Origin: Bacteroides sp. ET71
Lineage (GTDB): Bacteria; Bacteroidota; Bacteroidia; Bacteroidales; Bacteroidaceae
Reading direction: 5' to 3'
Length of the DNA: 64,000 bases
NCBI RefSeq assembly: GCF_023336905.1
Contig: NZ_JAMBLS010000005.1
Span: forward strand, 1 to 64,000
A model generated the notes under the pieces. It was not told the DNA's origin. It saw only the letters and a program-made list of their open reading frames with translations, and did no database searches. The number at the start of each line of letters is the position of its first letter. The stretch's first letter is position 1. Shown here piece after piece: positions 45,483 through 52,015 of this stretch. Made by a program: the position numbers and the translations under genes.

Positions 45483-47171
45483 ATGTTATTGAAAAAACAC
45501 AGCTTTTATGTCATGGCCCTGCTATGCGCAGGCTTGTCGCTGGCGGCTTGCCAGGACGACGAAGTGTCGGGCGAAGTGCCCGGAGGCGGCGAAGAACCTA
45601 CGGATTTGCCCGACTGGTACTATACGGGCGGCGAACTGGGCACGTCGTTCGTCTCCTCGCAGACAGCTTTCGAGCAGCCCACGCCGGTGGTCGACGCCGA
45701 CGCCAACATGACGGACTGCTTCAACCGCGGCGAGCAGCTCTTCGAGAAACCGTTTACGACCAACTTCTCCGGCGTGCGCCACGGACTCGGCCCGGTCTAT
45801 ATCCGTACCTCTTGCACGCATTGCCATCCCGGCTACGGCCACGGGAAAAGCCAGCCCGAAGGCTCGTTCAACACCACGCAGATTGGCAACGGCTATCTGC
45901 TGGTAGTATATAACCCGGCCACCAATGCCTATGTGTCGTGGCTGGCCGGTATGCCTCAGACCAAGGCTGTAGCACCCTTCAAGGAGCCGTTGGACGAGAG
46001 CCAGATTAGCCTGTCGTGGCATGAATATACCGATGCTTGGAACAATGAGTTTCCCGACGGCGAGACATATTCCTTGCGTTACCCGGAGGTGGAGATTCCC
46101 CAAAGCGCCATCTATGTGGCCAACAAGGGCTACGACGTGGGCAGCTACGAGGTGCGTCTGGAGTCGACCATCGGAATCTATGGCACGGGACTGCTGGATG
46201 CCATCAGTGACGAAGACCTGAAGGCGGAATACACCAAGCAGGAACAGGACGGATACTTGAAGAACGGACTGAACCCTAACATATTCGCCAACGGCGAGTG
46301 GACCGGACAGTATGCCAACACGACGCAGGGCGGCGACGGTACCAAGTATCCCTACCGATACACGTATGCCTTGAGCCGCGGGCCTCTGCAGGATGCGGCC
46401 GGTGCCAATGCTTTCTGGAACATCACCAACGCCACGCGCAGCGACCGTCGCTTCCATTACTTGGATGCAGCGGGCACGTACGCACTATACTCATCTCAAG
46501 ACCCGGAGGTGCAGGCCGGATTCAGGGAATACATCGAGGAGGCTGACCCCGAACGCAACCACGCCGACTGGCACATCCAACGCCCGGACGGCACGTATGA
46601 TGAAGAACAGAACATCTACAACTACCTCAATTCGAAGGAGCTGGACGTCGAAGTCTCCGACCAGAACTACATCGACCTCATGGTGTGGCACCGCGGACTG
46701 GCCGTGCCCGCCGCCCGCAACGTGGACGACGAAGAGGTGCTCCGCGGCAAGCAACTGTTCGAGGAGCTGGGCTGTGCCTATTGCCACAAGCCGTCGTGGA
46801 CGACGGGCAGCGACGAAATCCGCGACCCGGCCCGATTCTTCGTCGGCGAGCGTGCGGACCAACTGCCCCGCTATCCCTATCAGAAGATCTGGCCGTACAG
46901 TGACATGGTTCAGCACAAGCTGCACATGGTGAACGACATCCGGACAGGTTGGTGCCGTACCACTCCGCTCTGGGGACGGGGCTTGCACCAGCGGTGCACG
47001 GGCGCCGAGTATGCCGACCGTCTGCACGACTGCCGCGCGCGTACCACGCTCGAGGCCATCATGTGGCACGGCACAAGCACGGAGAGTGATGCTTACGAGA
47101 CAGTCGTGAAGTTCCGTGAGTTGTCGAAGGAGGACCGTGACGCAGTGGTCAAGTTCCTGGATTCCATTTGA
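45483..47171 (+). CDS. Di-haem oxidoreductase (DUF1111 family) lipoprotein
   Basis: 562 residues with a lipobox at SLAACQDDE. Two haem c sites are present, C111-T-H-C-H115 and C431-A-Y-C-H435, typical of the DHOR family related to di-haem peroxidases. Supporting segments are TNFSGVRHGLGPVYIRTSCT, RVEIPQ-like beta regions and a C-terminal HGTSTESDAYETVVKFRELS. Partners in other bacteria include imelysin proteins, in iron- or copper-related systems. Covalent haem attachment needs cytochrome c maturation, and ccsBA is the next gene. Confidence 0.93.
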   Translation: MLLKKHSFYVMALLCAGLSLAACQDDEVSGEVPGGGEEPTDLPDWYYTGGELGTSFVSSQTAFEQPTPVVDADANMTDCFNRGEQLFEKPFTTNFSGVRHGLGPVYIRTSCTHCHPGYGHGKSQPEGSFNTTQIGNGYLLVVYNPATNAYVSWLAGMPQTKAVAPFKEPLDESQISLSWHEYTDAWNNEFPDGETYSLRYPEVEIPQSAIYVANKGYDVGSYEVRLESTIGIYGTGLLDAISDEDLKAEYTKQEQDGYLKNGLNPNIFANGEWTGQYANTTQGGDGTKYPYRYTYALSRGPLQDAAGANAFWNITNATRSDRRFHYLDAAGTYALYSSQDPEVQAGFREYIEEADPERNHADWHIQRPDGTYDEEQNIYNYLNSKELDVEVSDQNYIDLMVWHRGLAVPAARNVDDEEVLRGKQLFEELGCAYCHKPSWTTGSDEIRDPARFFVGERADQLPRYPYQKIWPYSDMVQHKLHMVNDIRTGWCRTTPLWGRGLHQRCTGAEYADRLHDCRARTTLEAIMWHGTSTESDAYETVVKFRELSKEDRDAVVKFLDSI

Positions 47172-47213
47172 GCAGATTCTTCCTCTTATATGCCGAAGGG
47201 GCGGCCGGAGGGG

Positions 47214-47345
47214 CACGAAGACCCTTTAAAGGAGGGTACGAGTGGCCTATGAAGATACCCCACGGGTGACCCCTTGAGGTACCCCACGAGTGACCCTTTG
47301 TGATACCCCACTCGTGGGGTATCGGAAGACCCCACGAGTGGGGTC
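47214..47345. repeat. 24-bp-period palindromic array before ccsBA
   Basis: Clear units start at 47256, 47280, 47304 and 47328, exactly 24 bp apart, and degenerate ones can be traced back to about 47214. TACCCCACTCGTGGGGTA (47304-47321) and GACCCCACGAGTGGGGTC (47328-47345) are perfect 18-bp palindromes. The two units before them keep the left arm (TACCCCACGGGTG, TACCCCACGAGTG) but have a non-complementary right arm. The last palindrome is followed by TTTT and could act as a terminator or attenuator between the oxidoreductase and ccsBA. Confidence 0.9.
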
Positions 47346-47379
47346 TTTTCGCGTCTGTTTAAGAACAAAAACTATCCGT

Positions 47380-49629
47380 ATGAAAGGACTGAAATATCTA
47401 TCTTTTGGCGGGGCTGCCGTGCTGGTACTGGTGCTGATGGCAGCCACGGTGCTCGAGAAACTGCGCGGCACCGCCTTTGCGCTGGAGGCCGTCTACGCTT
47501 CGCCCTGGTTCGTCGGGCTGTGGGCAGTGGTGGCCGTAGCTTCGGCGGTTTACGTGGAGCATCGTTTATATCGCCGCTTGCCCACGTTCCTGCTCCACGT
47601 CTCGTTCCTGCTGATTCTGGCCGGGGCATTGGTGACTCATCTGTCCGGGCAACAGGGGTCGGTGCATCTCAGGCAAGATGCCCCCGCACCGCTCCGCACG
47701 TTCACATCGGCCGGCGGCGGGGAAGAACCTCTGCCTTTCGGACTTTCGCTCAGGGAGTTCCGGCTGGAGTATTACCCGGGCACGACGGCACCGATGGACT
47801 TCGTCAGCCGTTTCACCGTGACGGAGGCCGACGGCACTTCCCGCGAGGGCGAAGTGTCCATGAACCGCATCTTCCGCCACCGCCACTACCGCTTCTACCA
47901 GGCACGTTACGACTCCGACGGGCGGGGCGCCACCTTGTCCGTCGCCTACGACCCGTGGGGCATCGGCATCACCTACGCGGGCTATGCCTTGCTGCTGCTC
48001 GCGTGCATCCTCTTCTTCTTCGACCGCCGCAGCGAGTTCCGCCGGCTGTGGCATCATCCTTTGCTGCGCGGGGCGGCCGTTTGTGCCTGCCTGTGCACCC
48101 TGTCGTTGCCGCTCTCGGCAGCCGCGTCGTCCGATGCGCCCCGCGCCCTGCCCCGCGAGACGGCTGCCGCCTTCGGCCGACTCTATGTCTACTACAACGA
48201 CCGCATCTGTCCCCTCCAGACATTGGCGAAAGACTTCACCGTGAAGCTCTGCGGAAAACCCTCCTACAAGGGCCTGACGCCCGAGCAGGTGCTGACCGGC
48301 TGGTTCTTTTATTACGACGACTGGAAGGCCGAGCCCGTCATTCGCATCCGGAGTGCGGCGGTGCGCTTCCGTCTGGGCATTGAAGGGCGTTATGCCTGCC
48401 TGACGGACTTCGTGGGGCGCGAGGGCTATAAGCTGGACGAAGACGTGCTGCAACGCGCTTCCGCCCAAGAACGGCACGCTTTGGAAGAGGCAAACGAGCA
48501 GTTCAGCCTGGTCAGCCAGGTGGCGGCCGGAAGCATCTGGCGCCTCTACCCCTTTGTGGAGGAGGCCGACAGCCTGCCGGGCGGGCAGCACCTGACGTGG
48601 CTCTCTCTGGCCGACCGTCCGCCTCGCGCGATGCCTCTTGATGAGCAGTCGTTCGTGCGCGGCAGCATGAACTACGTGGCCGAACAGGTGGCCCGCAAGG
48701 ACTTTGCGCAGGTGGAGCATTTGGTCGGGAAGATTCGCACCTATCAGGAGCGGGCGGCGGCAGGCTATCTGCCTTCGTCCCTGCGCTTCCGTGCCGAGAT
48801 GCTGTACAACCGCCTGAACAACAGCCGTCCGCTGGCCATCGCCTCGGTGACGATAGGCTTACTGGCCTTCGTCTACTACTGTCGCCGCCTGATGCTCCGC
48901 CGTCGGGGACAGACGTGGGTCAGTCGCGGGCTGGCCGTGTTGCTGTTTGTCGAGTTGCTTTTCCTTTGCACGACGATGACGCTGCGCGGTTTGGCAAGCG
49001 GGCACCTGCCCCTGTCCAACGGCCACGAGACCATGCAACTGCTGGCGGCCTGTGCCTTGCTGTTGGCCTGGTTCTTCCGCCGTCGCCTGCCCTTGTCGGT
49101 GTCTTTCGGTTTCCTGCTGGGCGGTCTGGCTCTGCTTGTGTCGATGATGGGCGAAGCCAATCCCCAAGTGTCACACCTGATGCCTGTCCTTTCGTCGCCC
49201 CTGCTCAGCTTTCACGTGGTGGTCATCATGCTGGCTTACGCCTTGTTGGCCTTCGTCATGCTGAACGGCGTGACGGCTTTGGTAGTGCACCTGACTGCTC
49301 GCGGCGAAGATTCCCGCACGGAGGTGGAACGTCTTCAGGTGCTCAGTCGCCTGCTGCTTTATCCGGCCGTCTTTCTGTTGGCCGTCGGCATCTTCATCGG
49401 TGCGGTGTGGGCCAACGTGTCGTGGGGCCGTTACTGGGGTTGGGATCCCAAGGAGGTGTGGGCGCTCGTCACGCTGCTGGTCTATGCCTTTGCGCTACAT
49501 TCCGCTTCGTTGCCTTGGTTTCGCCGGCCGCTGTTCTTCCATGTGTTTGCCGTGCTGGCTTTCCTGTGCGTGCTGGTCACGTACTTCGGGGTGAACTTCC
49601 TGCTGGGGGGGATGCACAGTTATGCCTGA
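47380..49629 (+). CDS. ccsBA: Cytochrome c biogenesis protein CcsBA (ResB-CcsA fusion)
   Basis: 749 residues. The ATG at 47380 follows the repeat array; upstream in-frame codons cross the array and are not coding. The N-terminal half is ResB-like: membrane spans, then a periplasmic domain with HLRQDAPAPLRTF and EGEVSMNRIFRHRHYRFYQ. The C-terminal half is CcsA, with the tryptophan-rich haem-handling motif WGRYWGWDPKEVWAL near residue 684 and flanking histidines in LSNGHETMQLLAA and SFHVVVIMLAYALL. CcsBA moves haem across the membrane and attaches it to CxxCH motifs, here most likely in the adjacent di-haem oxidoreductase. Confidence 0.95.
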   Translation: MKGLKYLSFGGAAVLVLVLMAATVLEKLRGTAFALEAVYASPWFVGLWAVVAVASAVYVEHRLYRRLPTFLLHVSFLLILAGALVTHLSGQQGSVHLRQDAPAPLRTFTSAGGGEEPLPFGLSLREFRLEYYPGTTAPMDFVSRFTVTEADGTSREGEVSMNRIFRHRHYRFYQARYDSDGRGATLSVAYDPWGIGITYAGYALLLLACILFFFDRRSEFRRLWHHPLLRGAAVCACLCTLSLPLSAAASSDAPRALPRETAAAFGRLYVYYNDRICPLQTLAKDFTVKLCGKPSYKGLTPEQVLTGWFFYYDDWKAEPVIRIRSAAVRFRLGIEGRYACLTDFVGREGYKLDEDVLQRASAQERHALEEANEQFSLVSQVAAGSIWRLYPFVEEADSLPGGQHLTWLSLADRPPRAMPLDEQSFVRGSMNYVAEQVARKDFAQVEHLVGKIRTYQERAAAGYLPSSLRFRAEMLYNRLNNSRPLAIASVTIGLLAFVYYCRRLMLRRRGQTWVSRGLAVLLFVELLFLCTTMTLRGLASGHLPLSNGHETMQLLAACALLLAWFFRRRLPLSVSFGFLLGGLALLVSMMGEANPQVSHLMPVLSSPLLSFHVVVIMLAYALLAFVMLNGVTALVVHLTARGEDSRTEVERLQVLSRLLLYPAVFLLAVGIFIGAVWANVSWGRYWGWDPKEVWALVTLLVYAFALHSASLPWFRRPLFFHVFAVLAFLCVLVTYFGVNFLLGGMHSYA

Positions 49630-49657
49630 GGCGGGGCGGGAGGCGTGTCCGCAGCAT

Positions 49658-49736
49658 TACCTATTTGTAATGACCGGAGCGTCGTATTATACCTAAATCA
49701 AGCGATTGCACGGTTGGGCAGGAAGCCGTACCTTTG
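49658..49736 (+). promoter_or_regulatory. Promoter of the candidate small RNA
   Basis: The -7 box TACCTTTG is at 49729-49736. CGTATTATACC (49683-49693) ends exactly 35 bp before it, as in the porin operon promoter. ATTACCTATTTGTAAT (about 49657-49671) is a further inverted-repeat site. Two promoters sharing an 11-mer in identical register suggest a common regulator. Confidence 0.55.
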
Positions 49737-49742
49737 TCGCAT

Positions 49743-49845
49743 GAGATTTGAATGAATTAGTTAGTCATAATTACGTAACCACTTTTATGAAGATAAAAGA
49801 TTTCCCGCCTTCCGATGTGATATCGGGAGGCGGGAATGTTTTTTA
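49743..49845 (+). ncRNA. Candidate small RNA of about 100 nt
   Basis: Transcription from the -7 box at 49729-49736 should start near 49743. A very strong terminator ends at about 49845, giving a transcript of about 100 nucleotides. The only ORFs within are MRFE and a 21-codon frame (ATG 49787) that runs through the terminator stem, so a non-coding RNA is more likely. Its promoter shares a site with the iron/haem-type operon upstream, so a RyhB-like regulatory role is possible, but this is an inference. A leftover leader of a lost gene is the main alternative. Confidence 0.4.
49802..49845 (+). terminator. Strong rho-independent terminator
   Basis: TTCCCGCCTTCCGAT (49802-49816) pairs with ATCGGGAGGCGGGAA (49822-49836) with one G-T wobble; the loop has five bases and TGTTTTTTA follows. 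It would also stop read-through from ccsBA. Confidence 0.9.
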
Positions 49846-49953
49846 TGGTTAATGGTCAATGGTTAATGGTTAGTGATTATTACGAGGTGTGCAGTAAGCG
49901 ATATGTTTCAACAGAAACGTATTAACCATTTACCATTAACCATTCACCATTAT
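49845..49953. repeat. Inverted ATGGTTA-type short-repeat cluster
   Basis: ATGGTTAATGGT (from 49845) repeats about three times. Its complement (AACCATTTACCATTAACC and neighbours, 49923-49952) lies about 50 bp later, giving a long imperfect hairpin. Such TTAATGGT-type runs are common between Bacteroides genes. The right arm reaches the stop codon of the LuxR-type gene. Confidence 0.7.
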
Positions 49954-50561
49954 AATTTGATATCTTCCAGTGCCACCAGCTTGTTGACAATGGCGTAGAT
50001 GGTGAGTCCGGCCGGTGAGTGTATTTGCAGCTTGCGGGCGATGTTCCTGCGGTGGGTGATGATGGTGTGTATGGAGAGGAACAGCTTGTCCGCGATGGCT
50101 TTGTTGGTCATGCCTTTTACCACGCACGTGATTATTTCCTTTTCGCGCTGGCTCAGCACGTCGGCCCCGCCCGTATCTTCTTCTTCGTCGCCGGTGTGCA
50201 GCAGGCGGCTGATGTGTTCGCTGATGGCGTCGGTGTCGTCGCAGATGGAGAAGTGTCCGTCGTAGGCTTTCAGCACATTCTGGTCAATCACCGAGCAGAC
50301 CAGCGCCATGAATCTGGTGCTTGCCGCCCGTTCGTGAGAAGCCTTGAAGGCCAGCAGGTCGAACCATCCGCCGAAGGTGGGGTTGGCGATGACGATGTCC
50401 GGCGTGTGCATCTGCATGTAGTGTGACAGCGATTCGGGCGACCCAATCTCGACCGGTTGCGCGTTCAGGTTGGGGATGCGCTTCAGTACGGAAGCCAGTC
50501 CGCTGCGTATGATGACCGAGGTCTCTGCGACGACTATTTTCAATGATGGGCTATTGTTCAT
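49950..50561 (-). CDS. LuxR/NarL-type regulator with a degenerate receiver
   Basis: 203 residues. The N-terminal half follows the receiver pattern (LKIVVAETSVIIRSGLASVL, then PDIVIANPTF), but N60 stands where the phosphorylated aspartate should be, and the acidic pair is reduced to E13. The C-terminal domain (about 138-198) is a classical LuxR HTH: LSQREKEIITCVVKGMTNKAI, LSIHTIITHRRNIARKL. It probably acts without phosphorylation, by another signal or constitutively. Its start overlaps the end of the hemerythrin-like gene by 11 bp, so the two are co-translated. Sites with TACCTA-type half-repeats nearby may be its targets (inference). Confidence 0.88.
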   Translation of the reverse strand: MNNSPSLKIVVAETSVIIRSGLASVLKRIPNLNAQPVEIGSPESLSHYMQMHTPDIVIANPTFGGWFDLLAFKASHERAASTRFMALVCSVIDQNVLKAYDGHFSICDDTDAISEHISRLLHTGDEEEDTGGADVLSQREKEIITCVVKGMTNKAIADKLFLSIHTIITHRRNIARKLQIHSPAGLTIYAIVNKLVALEDIKL

Positions 50562-51255
50562 CTTTCAGTTTCCTTTCCATTTGCGTCACGGCGGGTACGA
50601 AGAGGAAGTCCTCCACGCGGCAGTGCGAGGCGAGGTCCTGTTCGCAGTTGAAGATGTCGAACAGCACGGCGTTCAGCAGGTTGTTGTTGCCCGTCTCCGG
50701 ATAATATTTGATGATGATGTTCTTCAGTTCCTTCAGCTTGGTGTCTATGCTGTTGTGCTTGCTCACGAAGGTGGCTATGCTGAAGCGGTCGTCCAGCCGT
50801 CCGTCCAGCAGCCCGTCGACGTAGGTGAAGACGGCTTCGTTTTCATACTCCATGTGGCGGCGCACCTCTTTGGCATATTCGTCGAAGTAGCGCAGTATGA
50901 GCATCGCCACGCCGTCGGGCGCCGAGCAGTCGATGGCCTCGATGAGCTTTCGGCGTATGGCCGGCAGGTTGAAGTCCAGGAAGTAGGTGTGTGCGCGCTT
51001 CAGGTAGTCCATCAGGGCGGCGAGCGAGAAATCGGTGCTGTCTTCGTCGTACGTGCACTGGTCTTCGCTGATGAAGTTGGCCACGGCCAGGAACGTGCGG
51101 TAGTCCACGCCTTGTGCTTCGCAGACGTCTTTCACACTCTTGTCGCCGAAGCCCAGCGACAGGCCGAAGCGGCTCATCACCATCAGCAGCGAGTAGTTGT
51201 CGCAGATGAGGTCGCTCATCTTGTCCGTCGCGCGGTATTTATGCGGTTCATTCAT
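50551..51255 (-). CDS. Hemerythrin-domain protein (RIC/YtfE-like)
   Basis: 234 residues. An N-terminal segment (KYRATDKMSDLICDNYSLLMVMSRFGLSLGFGDKSVKDVC) resembles the ScdA/DUF542 lead-in of Fe-S repair proteins, with one Cys in VCEAQGVD. The rest is a four-helix bundle with the metal-ligand candidates H and E in YLKRAHTYFLDF, RRHMEYENEAVF, VSKHNSIDTK and ASHCRVEDFLFVPAV. YtfE/RIC proteins handle iron or nitric oxide and help rebuild damaged Fe-S clusters. It is the upstream partner of the LuxR-type gene. An AGGTA/TACCT inverted pair lies at 51334-51359 before it. Confidence 0.85.
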   Translation of the reverse strand: MNEPHKYRATDKMSDLICDNYSLLMVMSRFGLSLGFGDKSVKDVCEAQGVDYRTFLAVANFISEDQCTYDEDSTDFSLAALMDYLKRAHTYFLDFNLPAIRRKLIEAIDCSAPDGVAMLILRYFDEYAKEVRRHMEYENEAVFTYVDGLLDGRLDDRFSIATFVSKHNSIDTKLKELKNIIIKYYPETGNNNLLNAVLFDIFNCEQDLASHCRVEDFLFVPAVTQMERKLKDEQ

Positions 51256-51333
51256 TGCGGTTTACTGGTTACTTGGTTTCGTTTCAACCCACAAAGTAAG
51301 GCATTTCCGCCGACATCTGCAATCGCCATTTGT

Positions 51334-51365
51334 AGGTATTTTCCGCACGCGGCCTACCTATTTGT
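51334..51365. promoter_or_regulatory. Possible operator upstream of the hemerythrin gene
   Basis: AGGTA (51334-51338) and TACCTATTTGT (51355-51365) form an inverted pair. TACCTATTTGT also occurs at 49659-49669 before the candidate small RNA, and TACCTACTC and TACC-n8-GGTA occur before the porin operon. This may be a shared regulator site, but the consensus is loose. Confidence 0.35.
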
Positions 51366-51540
51366 GCTGATGCCTCTCTCCGGCGTCCAAGATGCCTGGA
51401 CACCCTGTCCAAGATGTTTGGACGCCCTTTCCAAGATGCTTGGATAGCCTTTCCGAGATGCTTGGAGATTTCCTTCGGACACGGGCCGTGCCTCTTCCGG
51501 GAGCGAGCCCTGCCTCTTCCGCACACGGGCCGCCGACCCT
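51361..51540 (+). repeat. Eight-unit, 22-bp-period hybrid array
   Basis: Eight units share one register (core positions 51367, 51389, 51411, 51433, 51455, 51477, 51499, 51521). Units 2-5 are palindromic: TCCAAGATGCCTGGA, TCCAAGATGTTTGGA, TCCAAGATGCTTGGA (perfect, 51430-51444), TCCGAGATGCTTGGA. Units 6-8 are the GC-rich type: CTTCGGACACGGGCC, TTCCGGGAGCGAGCC, TTCCGCACACGGGCC. The change of sequence without change of period joins the two array classes of this window. It fills most of the 395-bp gap between the hemerythrin and blaI-like genes. Confidence 0.92.
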
Positions 51541-51565
51541 CTGCTGCCGCCCGTCCGCCGTGGTA

Positions 51566-51627
51566 AACTAAAGCCTTTAGTTTTGTTTAACTAAAAGAAT
51601 TAGGTAATGAACTAAATATTTTAGTTC
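51566..51627. promoter_or_regulatory. BlaI-type operators and promoter
   Basis: Two palindromes share the arm AACTAAA: AACTAAAGCCTTTAGTT (51566-51582, perfect 8-bp arms) and GAACTAAATATTTTAGTTC (51609-51627, perfect 8-bp arms). A half-site AACTAAAA lies between. The -7 box TAGTTTTG (51578-51585) overlaps the first palindrome. Such paired dyads are the usual self-operators of BlaI/MecI repressors, so the repressor encoded 24 bp downstream very likely controls this promoter. Confidence 0.85.
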
Positions 51628-51650
51628 TTTGCAATCAAAACCAAGAAACG

Positions 51651-52013
51651 ATGAAAAGACTGACTGCGAAAGAAGAAGAAGCGATGGCCTTGTTCTGGGA
51701 GAAAGGCCCGCTGTTTGTGAAGGAGATGCTGGCGTTTTACGCCGACCCGAAGCCGCACTTCAACACCCTGTCCACCGTGGTGCGCGGGCTGGAGGAAAAG
51801 GGTTTCGTGTCGCACAAGACCTTCGGCAACACGTATCAATACTACGCCACGGTGACGCGCGACGACTACCGCCGGGGCACGCTGCGCGGCGTCGTCAGCA
51901 AGTATTTCGACAATTCCTACCTGGGCGTCGTCTCGTCGCTGGTGCAGGAGGAGAAGATTTCGGTGGAAGAGCTGAAGCAACTGATTAAGCAAGTGGAGGA
52001 AGGAGGACGTTGA
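51651..52013 (+). CDS. BlaI/MecI/CopY family repressor
   Basis: 120 residues: an N-terminal winged helix (LTAKEEEAMALFWEKGPLFVKEML, then FNTLSTVVRGLEEKGFVSHKTFGNTYQYYA) and a C-terminal dimerisation helix region. In the classical system the paired M56 membrane protein senses a signal and causes cleavage of the repressor. Here the M56 mosaic gene begins two bases after its stop, behind an AGGAGG ribosome-binding site. The two palindromes at 51566-51627 are its probable operators. No beta-lactamase gene is adjacent, so the signal may be envelope stress rather than an antibiotic. Confidence 0.95.
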   Translation: MKRLTAKEEEAMALFWEKGPLFVKEMLAFYADPKPHFNTLSTVVRGLEEKGFVSHKTFGNTYQYYATVTRDDYRRGTLRGVVSKYFDNSYLGVVSSLVQEEKISVEELKQLIKQVEEGGR

Positions 52014-52015
52014 CG

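Noticed and set aside
49787-49852. A 21-codon peptide (MKIKDFPPSDVISGGGNVFYG)
   Set aside because: Its codons run through both arms of the strong terminator, and no ribosome-binding site stands out. A small RNA is the simpler reading, although translation is not excluded.
51361-51540. A CRISPR array
   Set aside because: Units of 22 bp are contiguous and variable, with no constant repeat separated by unique spacers, and no cas gene is present.
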